64,000 bases of DNA from Ignavibacteria bacterium (GCA_017303675.1 JAFLBX010000002.1:1525075-1589074), one strand, 5' to 3'; positions 39,948-48,862 are shown, counted from the stretch's first letter. The notes: generated by a model from the letters alone, not told the origin. Made by a program: numbers and translations.

Positions 39948-40703
39948 TTAATTAAAACTTGAGGTCTCTATAATACCCTCTTCAGGCAGTTCTGCTATTT
40001 TAAAAACATGAAAATCCGTTAAAGTTTCATTGATTTTTATACCAATTATGCCGTTTTTTGCCATTTCTAAGATTGCAATGAATGTTACCACTATTCTTAT
40101 CTTTTCCATCCCTATTATCATTTCAAGGAATGACACATATTCAGCGCTGCTGCAAAGCGTATTTACATGCGCTATCTGCTCATCAATGGAAACATTCATT
40201 CGCGTGATGTTGTGAACAACCTCTTTGGGCTGATGCTCCATTGCGAATTTATACGCTTTGATAAGGTTATATAGGGTCAGATTTTGTATAGTTACATCTT
40301 CTTCGGCTTCATCGTCAATTTTATAGTCGCCGTCAAAATCATTGCGGTAAAACACCTTCCGGTGTTCTTCTTCAAGGGTTGCGAATTCCTGCGAAGCATC
40401 CTTAAACCGCTTGTACTCAAGCAGCCTTTTTACCAGCTCATACCTGGGATCCTCTTCCTCTTCGGTAATTTCCTCAGGCTTAAACAGCATCATCTTGGCT
40501 TTTATCTGTATTAAGGTAGCCGCCATTAGTATAAACTCGCTGGCAAGCTCAAGATCTAGCACCTGGATATAATTCACATATTCGCAGAATTCATTGGTGA
40601 TTTTTGATATGGGGATATTGTGAATATCAAGCTCATCCCGCTGGATAAAGAACAGCAGGAGGTCTAAGGGACCCTCGAATTCATTGAGCTTTATTCTGTA
40701 CAT
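39948..40703 (-). CDS. scpA: Segregation and condensation protein A (kleisin)
   Basis: A 251-residue kleisin that links SMC heads for chromosome condensation. The N-terminal motif FEGPLDLLLFFIQRDELDIHNIPISKIT is diagnostic, followed by VLDLELASEFILMAATLIQIKAKMML. The middle is acidic and charged (KPEEITEEEEDPRYELVKR). The C-terminal winged helix is at FLEMIIGMEKIRIVVTFIAILEMAKNG, with the conserved FLAxLEL-like block. The start is ATG 40703. scpA, scpB and rluB in this order is a widely shared operon. Confidence 0.94.
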   Translation of the reverse strand: MYRIKLNEFEGPLDLLLFFIQRDELDIHNIPISKITNEFCEYVNYIQVLDLELASEFILMAATLIQIKAKMMLFKPEEITEEEEDPRYELVKRLLEYKRFKDASQEFATLEEEHRKVFYRNDFDGDYKIDDEAEEDVTIQNLTLYNLIKAYKFAMEHQPKEVVHNITRMNVSIDEQIAHVNTLCSSAEYVSFLEMIIGMEKIRIVVTFIAILEMAKNGIIGIKINETLTDFHVFKIAELPEEGIIETSSFN

Positions 40704-40784
40704 ATTCCTGCGAATATAAAGGTATCTTTGTTGAATTTAAATGCAGTAACGATGATAATAACTAAACGCTTCATATAAACAAAA

Positions 40785-40805
40785 CAAGGGGCTTGAGGCC
40801 CCTTG
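40785..40805 (-). terminator. Duplicate terminator stem-loop, scpA-proximal
   Basis: A perfect 8-bp stem CAAGGGGC/GCCCCTTG with loop TTGAG, the second copy of the hairpin at 40990-41010. On the minus strand it is followed by TTTTGTTTA. It lies downstream of the first copy in the direction of the TonB-receptor transcript, so it would act as a back-up stop ahead of scpA. Confidence 0.6.
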
Positions 40806-40989
40806 TTCATACATTAGTGTAATTCGCCGCCGTTGGTGTTCTCACCAACGGCCCACTCATTATAAGACTTTAAGAATGGCAAAATCATCTTTTAACGATA
40901 ACAATTATTTTCTCCTTGAACTGTATGATTTTGTCGTTGGTGAAAACACCAACGACGGCTTTTAAACTAAACGCTTCACATAAACAAAA

Positions 40990-41010
40990 CAAGGGGCTTG
41001 AGGCCCCTTG
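40990..41010 (-). terminator. Rho-independent terminator of the TonB-receptor operon
   Basis: The stem CAAGGGGC/GCCCCTTG with a five-base loop begins 30 bases beyond the receptor stop and is followed on the minus strand by TTTTGTTTAT. It is part of a 50-bp sequence repeated at 40761-40810. Confidence 0.72.
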
Positions 41011-41039
41011 TTCATGAATAATAATATTCTCTGATTATT

Positions 41040-43283
41040 TTACTTGCCTAAAATAAACCTGAAGCCTGCATATATCTCTCTGCCTTTTGTCGGACCCCAG
41101 ATGAATGAGGTATCAAAATACTGCCCGAAAGGATCATCTGCGGCAATAATTGGGTTATCCTGTTTAAAATCCAGCAGATTTTCAACGCCTGCGTATAATT
41201 CAAAATATTTAAAGTTCTTATTAACCTGCGCGTTTACAATTGTATACGGCTTTGATTCCGTTGGCCTTTGATACTCCACCGGGTTTGATGCCGTTGAAGG
41301 CAAACGCTGTTTGCCGAACCAGTTGAGCCCGGCGCTGAATGACCACTCCTTATTATTTGTAATATATGATATTGTTGAAAGCACCCTGTGTTTTGAAACA
41401 AACGGCTGTTCATATTTTACGCCGTCTTTTTCATAGTTCAGGTCAATGAATTTATACGCGAATTTAAGATCTAAGCTGCGAAGTAAAGTGATACTGACTT
41501 CACTCTGCATTACATTTGAAAATGCCCTGCCGTTCAAATTTGCGAATATTACTTCACGCGGGTTTGAATCGTAATCAGGTATGATCTTATTGCTGAACTC
41601 TGTTCTGTAGAAATCAACATTTACACTGCCTGAAAATGATGTGCCGCCAAAATAATAAAGCAGGTCAACGCCGTAGTTAAGTGTCTTCTCCGGCTCAAGT
41701 GTTTCTGCAATTACCACATTACGGGAGCTTGCAAGAAGGTTTGAGTACTCACTGAATAAATTTAGTGTCCTGAACCCGGTGCCGATTGATGCCCTTAAAA
41801 CAATAGTTTTAACCGGCTGGTACCTGAAAAGCGCTCTTGGTGTAACTACTAGCCCGTGCTCATTATGGTTATCCAGCCTGATGCCAGTCATTAATGATGC
41901 CTTATCTTCAAAGAAGCTGAGTGAGTTTTCCGCGAATACTCCGGGGATAGCTTCTTTCTTAATATAGTTACCAGCGTAAGTTTTTGAAGTAGTATCACCA
42001 AATGCAATTACTTCGTCAATCTTCTGGTATTTATAGCTGAAGCCTGTTTTTAGGTAGCTTCTGGGCATCAGCTCAAATTCATAAAATCCCATAGCAGAAA
42101 AGCTTGTCTGCTTAGCGTCATATTTGGTGAATCCGTAATTGGAAACCTGGTCATAATATGAAGATGTAAGATACATCTTTAAGCCGCTGGTTTCTGTGAA
42201 CTGTTTGCTGAACCTTGAGTATCCTTCTGCTGAATTTATCTTAACATTCTGCTCATACAATGCATGCCCTGTCGTATGCGTTCCGCTATGTGATGGATCA
42301 TTTGTCTGGCCGCCGTCGCGTTTTTCATTCCAGTACCTCCCTGCAATATTGAATTCAGTCTGGTTATCCTTATCGCTCAGGTTCCATTTATTATAAAGCA
42401 CATACCTTGTAATAAGCGGGTTATCAAGGAAGCTGTCGCCGTTATCATCCATTACATTTGATTTCTGTACTGTATGAAAAGTTAAAATATTGCTCCATTT
42501 TTTATTTATGCTGTTGCCAAAGTTAAGGTTAAACTGTTTTTCAAGCATACTGTTCACAAAACCGTTTACAAGCAGCCTGTCAGAATTATTATAATCCTTC
42601 AGTATCACGTTCATGATACCGCTGATGGATTCATAACCCTGTATAACGGAGTTTGAGCCTTTTGAGATCGTTATTTTATCTATCTGTGTACCGGGAATGC
42701 TGGAAATACCGTACTTGGTATTCAGACCCGACATCAGCGGCATATTATCAACCAGAAGCTGGGTATATGCGCCTTCGAGGCCAAGTATCTTCAGCTCTTT
42801 CGCATCGGTGATAATATCTGTTACTGCAACTTCCACTGAAGAATTCCTGCCGAAGCATCCTGCAAGGTCACAGCAGGCTTCTTTTACAAGCTCCTGTGAA
42901 GTGATAACTTCTGTCTTGGCATTGTAATTGCCAAAGTGCGTGGATTTCTTTTGGTCTTCAACATTTATTGTTGAAGTTGACATGTTTGGTATCAGTGTAA
43001 CTTCAACTGACTGCTTATCGGCAGCATCAACAGTATCAGTTTTATATCCCGCATAAGATACTACAAGCCTTTTATCTGTAATGTTAACAAGAGTAAGTTC
43101 AAACTTACCGGTTTCATCTGTAATTGTTCCCTTTGTGGTATTTATCCACTTAACCACAGCCGCATCAAGCGGCTGCTTTTTGCCTTCGTCATCGCCGTAT
43201 ATGTAACCGGTTATACTTTGCGAAAGCAGGCTGCCCGAGGAAAGCAATAACAGTATTATTAAAAATCCTCTAATGGTTTTCAT
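41040..43283 (-). CDS. TonB-dependent outer-membrane receptor, heavy-metal-linked type
   Basis: A 747-residue outer-membrane transporter. The signal peptide ends SLLSQ. Residues about 24-105 form a carboxypeptidase-regulatory-like beta sandwich (SITGYIYGDDEGKKQPLDAAVV). The plug follows, with the distinctive VKEACCDLAGCFGRNSSVEV, GLEGAYTQLLVDNMPLMSGL and SVIQGYESISGIMNVILKD. The 22-strand barrel ends GREIYAGFRFILGK, whose terminal aromatic residue pattern fits BAM recognition. The Cys-Cys motif in the plug is typical of receptors sitting beside metal-efflux genes in FCB bacteria. Probable role: uptake or sensing of a metal complex. Last gene of the minus-strand arm, 8 bases from the YHS gene. 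Confidence 0.9.
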   Translation of the reverse strand: MKTIRGFLIILLLLSSGSLLSQSITGYIYGDDEGKKQPLDAAVVKWINTTKGTITDETGKFELTLVNITDKRLVVSYAGYKTDTVDAADKQSVEVTLIPNMSTSTINVEDQKKSTHFGNYNAKTEVITSQELVKEACCDLAGCFGRNSSVEVAVTDIITDAKELKILGLEGAYTQLLVDNMPLMSGLNTKYGISSIPGTQIDKITISKGSNSVIQGYESISGIMNVILKDYNNSDRLLVNGFVNSMLEKQFNLNFGNSINKKWSNILTFHTVQKSNVMDDNGDSFLDNPLITRYVLYNKWNLSDKDNQTEFNIAGRYWNEKRDGGQTNDPSHSGTHTTGHALYEQNVKINSAEGYSRFSKQFTETSGLKMYLTSSYYDQVSNYGFTKYDAKQTSFSAMGFYEFELMPRSYLKTGFSYKYQKIDEVIAFGDTTSKTYAGNYIKKEAIPGVFAENSLSFFEDKASLMTGIRLDNHNEHGLVVTPRALFRYQPVKTIVLRASIGTGFRTLNLFSEYSNLLASSRNVVIAETLEPEKTLNYGVDLLYYFGGTSFSGSVNVDFYRTEFSNKIIPDYDSNPREVIFANLNGRAFSNVMQSEVSITLLRSLDLKFAYKFIDLNYEKDGVKYEQPFVSKHRVLSTISYITNNKEWSFSAGLNWFGKQRLPSTASNPVEYQRPTESKPYTIVNAQVNKNFKYFELYAGVENLLDFKQDNPIIAADDPFGQYFDTSFIWGPTKGREIYAGFRFILGK

Positions 43284-43291
43284 TGTAATTT

Positions 43292-43693
43292 TCAGTTCTG
43301 TTTGGAAAATTGCTTCAAGTATGATTCGGGATCTTTTTCAAATTTTCCCTTGCATCCTTTTCCGCAGAAATAGTACTTCACTCCATCATGGGTTGTGCTT
43401 ATCTCACGGTTAGCATCATCATCATTACATGGCATGCATTTAAGATGTTCGGAATATTTTGACGGATCTTTTTTGTAAGCCATCAAGCATCCATCATTGC
43501 AGAATTTTAATTCTTTATCTATATACCTGTAAACAATATGTTCGCCGGCAACCGGGTCACCAGTTACGGGACAGACCATCGAAGTATCAGAATAATGATA
43601 AGGTACTGAATAATTTTTGAATTCTGCATTTGTAAATGCCGCTGCAATAATAAATACGGATAGGATGAAGTATAATTTCATTTTAATTTTCAT
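43292..43693 (-). CDS. Exported protein with two YHS/TRASH metal-binding domains
   Basis: A 133-residue protein with an N-terminal hydrophobic signal (LYFILSVFIIAAAFTNA). Module 1 has VCPVTGDPV, then LKFCNDGCLMAYKKDPSKY. Module 2 has CMPCNDDDANREIS, then YYFCGKGCKGKFEKDPESYL. The F-C-x2-G-C-x3-F/Y-x-K-x-P spacing is that of YHS/TRASH domains, which bind soft or transition metals. Doubling of the domain suggests a periplasmic metal buffer. It sits between the Cys/His-rich secreted protein gene and the receptor gene on the same strand. Confidence 0.85.
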   Translation of the reverse strand: MKIKMKLYFILSVFIIAAAFTNAEFKNYSVPYHYSDTSMVCPVTGDPVAGEHIVYRYIDKELKFCNDGCLMAYKKDPSKYSEHLKCMPCNDDDANREISTTHDGVKYYFCGKGCKGKFEKDPESYLKQFSKQN

Positions 43694-43765
43694 TAATAAA
43701 AATTTATAAAATCCCGCAGCCGGGCCGCAGGCTTAAATTTAAAAAACCAGTAATGAAAATTAATT

Positions 43766-44176
43766 TTAAATGCGGAGAACTGAATTTATGAGGAGAATAT
43801 TTGTAGTTTTGTGTTTGTGTATGAATGCAATAAAACCGTTTGGTTCGATATTATTTGAAACTTTATCAATATTAGAATAAATGGTTTTGGAAAGTTCAGT
43901 ATTGTGTGATATTACTGGCAGAGTAATATCCTGCTCAATGGCTTGATCTATATGAGTCTGGCAGCAGGAGTCAGTTTCAACCGAAGTTAATATTGTGTTT
44001 TCTTCTTCTTCTTCTTCAAGGCAGGGGTTTTCCTGGCAGCATTCCATTTCGCAGGTAATGTGGCCATGAGAGCTGATAAAACAATCACCATGCGCCAGCG
44101 CAAAAACAAAATTGCCTCCGGCAAGCATTAAAAAAGCTACAAAGATCCTGATGATATTTCTGAAATGTTCCTTCAT
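43766..44176 (-). CDS. Small exported Cys/His-rich protein of the metal island
   Basis: About 136 residues from ATG 44176 (the frame reaches GTG 44194, but the start MKEHFRN fits better). The hydrophobic stretch IIRIFVAFLMLAGGNFVFALA is a signal peptide. The mature part is rich in potential metal ligands: HGDCFISSHGHITCEMECCQENPC, then an acidic run and DSCCQTHIDQ. The C-terminal half is polar with HKHK near the end. I do not recognise a family. It is divergent from the DUF6660 gene and first in the arm with the YHS and receptor genes; a TAAGTTTG element stands just upstream. Confidence 0.6.
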   Translation of the reverse strand: MKEHFRNIIRIFVAFLMLAGGNFVFALAHGDCFISSHGHITCEMECCQENPCLEEEEEENTILTSVETDSCCQTHIDQAIEQDITLPVISHNTELSKTIYSNIDKVSNNIEPNGFIAFIHKHKTTNILLINSVLRI

Positions 44177-44301
44177 TCTGTACAAACTTAACACACTTTA
44201 TCATTAAAAAAAATGACTTTTATCATAATATACTGTAATTACATAAAATACAAAACTTAAAAAAAATATTAGTACATTTTCCGGCGATTTACTCAAATCC
44301 C

Positions 44302-44332
44302 TTGATTAATAAGCCTCAGCAGTTTATATTTG
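44302..44332 (+). promoter_or_regulatory. Candidate FCB-type promoter of the efflux operon
   Basis: TTG at 44302-44304 and TATATTTG at 44325-44332 fit the Bacteroidota-type -33 (TTTG) and -7 (TAnnTTTG) elements with 20 bases between. The -7 element ends 3 bases before the ATG at 44336, so the mRNA would be nearly leaderless. On the opposite strand TAAGTTTG sits 6 bases before the ATG of the divergent gene. No obvious operator dyad is seen between the two. Confidence 0.4.
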
Positions 44333-44335
44333 TAT

Positions 44336-44656
44336 ATGTTTGTATATTTACATAAATACTTTTCAGCATTTTTGCTGATATATGTACTGTTTTTGGCGCT
44401 TAAACCATGCAATGACGTACTCACTACTGAATTCTGTCAAACAGAAGGCGTAGTACACATTGAAGATACGCATACTGATGACTATCATGACCTTTGTTCC
44501 CCCCTATGCAACTGCCTGTGCTGCAATATTGCTATTTCAATTTCTACAAATCATCTTTCAGTAATTAATACTACTTCAATTGATCTTGAAGTAATTGATC
44601 ATTCCAATATTTTCCCCTTATCATATAAACCAACATCTCCGCCTCCAAAAGCATAA
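44336..44656 (+). CDS. DUF6660-like membrane/exported Cys-rich protein
   Basis: About 106 residues from ATG 44336 (a TTG at 44330 is in frame but overlaps the promoter). The N-terminal hydrophobic segment LHKYFSAFLLIYVLFLALKPC is followed by a short ligand-rich part: TEFCQTEGVVHIEDTHTDDYHDLCSPLCNCLCCNI. The ending SYKPTSPPPKA is proline-rich. Short proteins of this pattern (DUF6660) are found just upstream of CusA/CzcA pumps in FCB bacteria, which is the arrangement here. The role is probably periplasmic metal handling. The gap to the pump gene is 84 bases. Confidence 0.75.
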   Translation: MFVYLHKYFSAFLLIYVLFLALKPCNDVLTTEFCQTEGVVHIEDTHTDDYHDLCSPLCNCLCCNIAISISTNHLSVINTTSIDLEVIDHSNIFPLSYKPTSPPPKA

Positions 44657-44740
44657 ACTAAGTTTAAATTTTTATTTATATGAAGTGTGCGCAATAGATG
44701 CGTAGCGCTTATTTTCATTCATATTAGTTAATGTTAGTTA

Positions 44741-47700
44741 ATGATAGATAAAATTATAGCTTTTTCAATAAAGCAAAAAATGGTTGTGGGCTTTTGTATC
44801 CTTATTTTGATCTTAGCCGGAATTTATTCCGCAATACAATTGCCTATTGACGCTGTACCAGATATTACAAATAACCAAATACAGGTAATCACTTCAAGTC
44901 CCACACTTTCGGCTTCTGAAATAGAAAGATTCATTTCATACCCGATCGAAATTTCAATGAAAAGTATTCCTGATGTTGTGGAAATGCGGTCAATTTCGAA
45001 ATTCGGTATATCTGTTGTTACAATCGTTTTTGATGATAAGGTTGATATATACTTTGCAAGGAACCAGGTTTTTCAAAAACTAAAGGATGCCGAAGAAAAC
45101 ATACCGGAAGGTTTAGGTAAACCCGAAATGGCGCCAGTAAGCACGGGACTGGGTGAAATATATCAGTATGTTGTAAGACCAATAGACCCGAAAGATACCA
45201 CTTATAATAATGCCGAATTGAGGGAAATACAGGACTGGATAGTTAAACGGCAGTTACTTGGTACTGATGGAGTTGCTGAAATAAACAGTTTTGGCGGTTT
45301 TGAAAAACAATATCATGTGCACATAAATCCCAGTGCATTAACAAATTACAATATCACTCTAAGAGAAGTTTATGAGGCTGTTATAAATAATAACAGTAAT
45401 GTTGGCGGTGGTTTTATAGAAAAACAATCCGACCAGTATTCTATCAGAGGAATCGGTCTTATCGAAAGCATGGACGATCTTAAGAATATTGTTGTAAAAT
45501 CCGACCACGGTACACCGGTATATTTAAAACAATTGGCTGATGTTGAATATGGAGAAGGTTTAAGAGTCGGCGCCGTTACACAGGATGGGAATGGCGAAGT
45601 TGTAACCGGTATTGTGATGATGTTAAAAGGAGCAAACTCCCGAGAAGTGGCCGGGAGAGTTCATGAAAAAATTGAAGATATTAAACCTTCTTTACCCGAA
45701 GGGATTACAATAGATGAATTCTATAACCGTGAAGATCTTGTTAATAAAACTATTGCAACAGTAGAAAAAAACCTCATAGAAGGCGGAGTTATCGTCATTT
45801 TAGTTTTGTTCTTATTATTGGGTAATTTGCGTGCTGGGTTTATAGTTGCATCAGTGATACCGCTTGCAATGTTATTTGCACTGATAATGATGAATTTATT
45901 CAAAGTATCCGGAAATTTAATGTCGCTAGGGGCAATTGATTTTGGACTGATAGTTGACGGCGCGGTAATAATTGTTGAATCTGTTATTGTTACAGTAGCT
46001 GCAAAGATACATTTAAATAAAAAACCCATTGAAAGATCTGAATTAAATGAAACTGTGTTTAACGCTTCATCCGGTATTATTAAATCAGCAATTTTCGGGG
46101 TTCTTATTATTTTGATTGTTTACCTGCCAATTTTTGCATTAGGCGGGATTGAAGGTAAGATGTTTAAACCAATGGCGTTTACTGTCGGTTTTGCGCTGGT
46201 CGGGGCACTGCTTTTATCGCTGACATATGTTCCAATGATGTGTTCGCTTATCTTAAAAAGAAATTTAAGCGAAAAGGAAAATATTGCTGATAAAATAATT
46301 AATTTTATCAAAAGACTCTATCAGCCTGTACTTGAATTTTCCTTAAAGAATAAGTTTGTAATTATATCTGTTGCTGTTTTAATGCTTATTATAAGTCTTT
46401 TTGCTTTCACAAAACTGGGTTCTGAATTTATACCTAAGCTGGATGAAGGCGACCTTGCATTTCAGATAGTAAGGCTACCGGGAGTTTCTTTAACCGAGTC
46501 TGTTAATCTCGGTACAAAATGCGAGCAGATATTAAAAGCTAAATTCCCAGAAGTTAAAACTGTTGTAACCAAAACCGGAGCGCCTGAGCTTGCAACCGAT
46601 CCAATGGGACCCGAGATAAGTGATGTAATAGTGATATTAAAACCCATTGAAGAATGGACAACAGTCAAAACCAAAGAAGAACTTGTAGAAAAGATACAAA
46701 AAGAATTACTTGCAGTGCCCGGGGTAGGCTTATCTTTTACACAGCCAATTGAACTTAAGTTCAATGAATTGATATCAGGCGCAAGGGGTGATATCGCGGT
46801 TAAGATATTTGGTGATGATCTGAGCGTATTAACAAAACACGGCAATGAAGTTTCAAAAGTCATGTCGACCATAAGCGGCGCAGAAGATATTTCTGTTCAG
46901 CAGTTAGAAGGCTTACCGCAGCTGCAAATTAAAATAAACAGGGATAAAATTGCTTTATATGGCATTAATGTTGATGACGTTAATGATGTTATAGAAACTT
47001 CAATGGCGGGCAAGTCGGCGGGTGTGATATTTGAAGGTGACAGGAAATTTGATATTGTGATAAGGTATGATGATGAATATAAAAGGGATATGAATTCCAT
47101 CAGGAATATTCTTGTTGCAGCGCCTTCGGGAATTAAAATTCCGCTTTCCGAGCTTGCCGATATCGAAGTAAAAGAAGGACCCGCGGAAATAACAAGGGAT
47201 AACGGGAAAAGAAGGATCGTCATACAGGGAAATGTCAGAGGCAGGGATATTGGAAGTTTTGTTGATGAATTAAAAAGCAAGATCAGTTCGAGTATCAAAA
47301 TGCCCCCGGGTTATATAATAGAGTATGGCGGACAATTTAAGAATCTTGAAAGCGCTTCTAACAGGCTGCTTATTGCAGTACCTGTTGCGCTGCTCTTTAT
47401 TTTTGCACTGTTGTTTATTGCATTCAATTCCATTAAGCAGGGTCTACTGGTATTTTCAGGTATTCCGTTTGCAATTGTAGGAGGAATTATATCACTGCTT
47501 ATAAGAGGCATGCCATTCAGTATTTCTGCCGGTGTTGGGTTTATTGCATTGTTTGGTGTTGCGGTATTGAACGGAATTGTAATGATCGCTTATTTTAACC
47601 GGCTTGAAGAAGAAGGGATAAGTAATGTACATGACCGTATAATTTCAGGTACATCAGCCAGATTAAGACCAATATTGATGACTGCCCTGGTTGCTTCTTT

Positions 47701-47887
47701 AGGTTTTATACCAATGGCAATTTCACAGGGTGCCGGGGCAGAAGTTCAGAGACCTTTGGCAACAGTTGTTATCGGCGGAATAATTTCTTCTACTTTGCTT
47801 ACTCTGATAGTTTTACCCGTACTTTACGGTATATTTAATAAACACGTAAATCCTAAAAATGATTTAAAAAAACGTGAAACATTATAG
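44741..47887 (+). CDS. czcA: CzcA/CusA-family heavy-metal RND efflux pump
   Basis: A 1048-residue inner-membrane proton/metal antiporter. The RND pattern is complete: TM1 near residues 10-30, a periplasmic porter domain, a TM2-6 block near 340-500 (LIEGGVIVILVLFLLLGN), a second porter domain, and TM8-12 near 870-1030. TM4 holds LGAIDFGLIVDGAVIIVES, i.e. DFG-x3-DGA-x3-E with D400, D406 and E413, the proton-relay motif of divalent-metal HME pumps such as CzcA, not the CusA D/E arrangement. This points to Zn, Co or Cd. Porter blocks RLPGVSLTES and EGLPQLQIKINRDKIA are typical. It works with the adaptor and outer-membrane factor encoded downstream. Second gene of the plus-strand arm. Confidence 0.95.
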   Translation: MIDKIIAFSIKQKMVVGFCILILILAGIYSAIQLPIDAVPDITNNQIQVITSSPTLSASEIERFISYPIEISMKSIPDVVEMRSISKFGISVVTIVFDDKVDIYFARNQVFQKLKDAEENIPEGLGKPEMAPVSTGLGEIYQYVVRPIDPKDTTYNNAELREIQDWIVKRQLLGTDGVAEINSFGGFEKQYHVHINPSALTNYNITLREVYEAVINNNSNVGGGFIEKQSDQYSIRGIGLIESMDDLKNIVVKSDHGTPVYLKQLADVEYGEGLRVGAVTQDGNGEVVTGIVMMLKGANSREVAGRVHEKIEDIKPSLPEGITIDEFYNREDLVNKTIATVEKNLIEGGVIVILVLFLLLGNLRAGFIVASVIPLAMLFALIMMNLFKVSGNLMSLGAIDFGLIVDGAVIIVESVIVTVAAKIHLNKKPIERSELNETVFNASSGIIKSAIFGVLIILIVYLPIFALGGIEGKMFKPMAFTVGFALVGALLLSLTYVPMMCSLILKRNLSEKENIADKIINFIKRLYQPVLEFSLKNKFVIISVAVLMLIISLFAFTKLGSEFIPKLDEGDLAFQIVRLPGVSLTESVNLGTKCEQILKAKFPEVKTVVTKTGAPELATDPMGPEISDVIVILKPIEEWTTVKTKEELVEKIQKELLAVPGVGLSFTQPIELKFNELISGARGDIAVKIFGDDLSVLTKHGNEVSKVMSTISGAEDISVQQLEGLPQLQIKINRDKIALYGINVDDVNDVIETSMAGKSAGVIFEGDRKFDIVIRYDDEYKRDMNSIRNILVAAPSGIKIPLSELADIEVKEGPAEITRDNGKRRIVIQGNVRGRDIGSFVDELKSKISSSIKMPPGYIIEYGGQFKNLESASNRLLIAVPVALLFIFALLFIAFNSIKQGLLVFSGIPFAIVGGIISLLIRGMPFSISAGVGFIALFGVAVLNGIVMIAYFNRLEEEGISNVHDRIISGTSARLRPILMTALVASLGFIPMAISQGAGAEVQRPLATVVIGGIISSTLLTLIVLPVLYGIFNKHVNPKNDLKKRETL

Positions 47888-47905
47888 TTAGTTAAATTAC
47901 TTTAT

Positions 47906-48292
47906 ATGAAATATACTTTAACAAAGTTCGTTAAGACCTCTTTTAAAGAAACACTGAATAATTTAAAAAAAGAATTAATAAATGAGGATTTCATAGTATT
48001 GAGAGAGTTGGATTTAAGAGACATTTTAAATAAGAAATTGGAAGTGGAAATTGGAAATTATAAAATTTTCAATATATATAATCCATTAATTACTTATAAA
48101 GCTTTACTTGTTGATAAAGATGTTGGATTAATGCTTCCCTTTAGTATCGTTGTACGTGAATTGAAAAACAATCAAATTCGTATTTGTGCTGTAAATTATT
48201 CTATTGCAATGAGGATATTTAGTGACAAAGACTTAATTATCGCTTCTTCAGCAGTTTCGAATAAATTAAAAAAGATTCTGGCTAAATTATAA
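47906..48292 (+). CDS. DUF302 protein of the efflux operon
   Basis: A 128-residue DUF302-like protein: TSFKETLNNLKKELINEDFIVLRELDLRDIL, then GNYKIFNIYNPLITYKALLVDKDVGLMLPFSIVV. The fold matches the paralogue at 31227-31616, but the ACNPP motif is changed to IYNPL, so the conserved cysteine is lost. The sequence is more AT-rich than the paralogue, like the rest of this island. Begins 18 bases after the pump gene and is followed 41 bases later by the PII-like gene. Function unknown; a link with metal or redox handling is suggested only by context. Confidence 0.78.
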   Translation: MKYTLTKFVKTSFKETLNNLKKELINEDFIVLRELDLRDILNKKLEVEIGNYKIFNIYNPLITYKALLVDKDVGLMLPFSIVVRELKNNQIRICAVNYSIAMRIFSDKDLIIASSAVSNKLKKILAKL

Positions 48293-48333
48293 AAATTGGA
48301 ACCAATCTTTTAATAATATTAAGAAATAATTTT

Positions 48334-48642
48334 ATGAAATTAATAAAAGCATTTGTGAAATCTTTTAAGGTGCGTGATATTTTAGACAGCCTTAAGGAAG
48401 AAGGGGCAGAGTATGTAAGTGTTATCGACGAGGTAGGCGCCTTGAAGTACGTGGATATCCTGCACAGTAATTTCTCATCCGAACTTGGCGAAAGTGTTTC
48501 TAAGATCGCAGTTATTAGTATTGTTTGTGAAAACGAAAAGACAGATAATTTCATAAACAAGATTAAATCTCATGCTCATACCGGAAATTCCGGAGATGGT
48601 ATTATTATTGTTGAGGTTATTGAGAAATATCTTATAATTTAA
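48334..48642 (+). CDS. PII-like regulatory protein of the metal-efflux operon
   Basis: A 102-residue GlnB-fold protein. It starts MKLIKAFVKSFKVRDILDSL as PII proteins do (K-L-I-x-A-x-x-x), and ends VISIVCENEKTDNFINKIKSHAHTGNSGDGIIIVEVI. That end matches the PII signature in which a T-G-x-x-G-D-G-x-I loop binds nucleotide. The T-loop region (IDEVGALKYVDILHSNFSSE) differs from GlnB/GlnK and lacks the uridylylated Tyr context. A PII subgroup encoded beside heavy-metal RND pumps has been described in reviews of the superfamily. Its ligand and target are unknown; the pump or ATPase next to it is the natural candidate. Confidence 0.82.
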   Translation: MKLIKAFVKSFKVRDILDSLKEEGAEYVSVIDEVGALKYVDILHSNFSSELGESVSKIAVISIVCENEKTDNFINKIKSHAHTGNSGDGIIIVEVIEKYLII

Positions 48643-48862
48643 TTCTAAATACTTTGAAAAAAATATAAGATCATTTTTACAATGCTAATTCTAATATTAT
48701 CAGTTTTCTTTTTTAAAGAATTATAACGAAGCACCAAAATTCAGGATCACCTTCATAGTATAGACGATAAATCTGTTGACCAGTGAACTGAAGTAGAAAA
48801 TAGTATTCTGTCTAAGCTTAGAATAAAAATTGTTTTTAAAAATCAGGTTTATTTTATTGAAT

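Larger units (their letters stand above)
40761..41015. repeat. 50-bp direct repeats (terminator copies) flanking two 24-nt palindromes
   Basis: A 50-bp sequence starting ACTAAACGCTTCA and ending CCTTGTTCAT occurs at 40761-40810 and again at 40966-41015 with one mismatch. Each copy holds a terminator stem (CAAGGGGC/GCCCCTTG). Between the copies lie two similar 24-nt palindromes: 40829-40852 (GCCGTTGGTG/CACCAACGGC) and 40933-40956 (GTCGTTGGTG/CACCAACGAC). This accounts for most of the 336-base gap between the TonB receptor and scpA genes; the remaining bases show nothing. Confidence 0.8.

Noticed and set aside
44741-47887. Cu(I) pump CusA
   Set aside because: TM4 has DFG-x3-DGA-x3-E, typical for divalent-metal CzcA-type pumps, and the neighbouring ATPase is of the Zn/Cd/Pb type.
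48643-48829. Remnant of an HMA domain or small gene ahead of the P1B-ATPase
   Set aside because: No GMTCxxC-like motif or sustained reading frame could be found in the three forward frames; only short peptides between stops.
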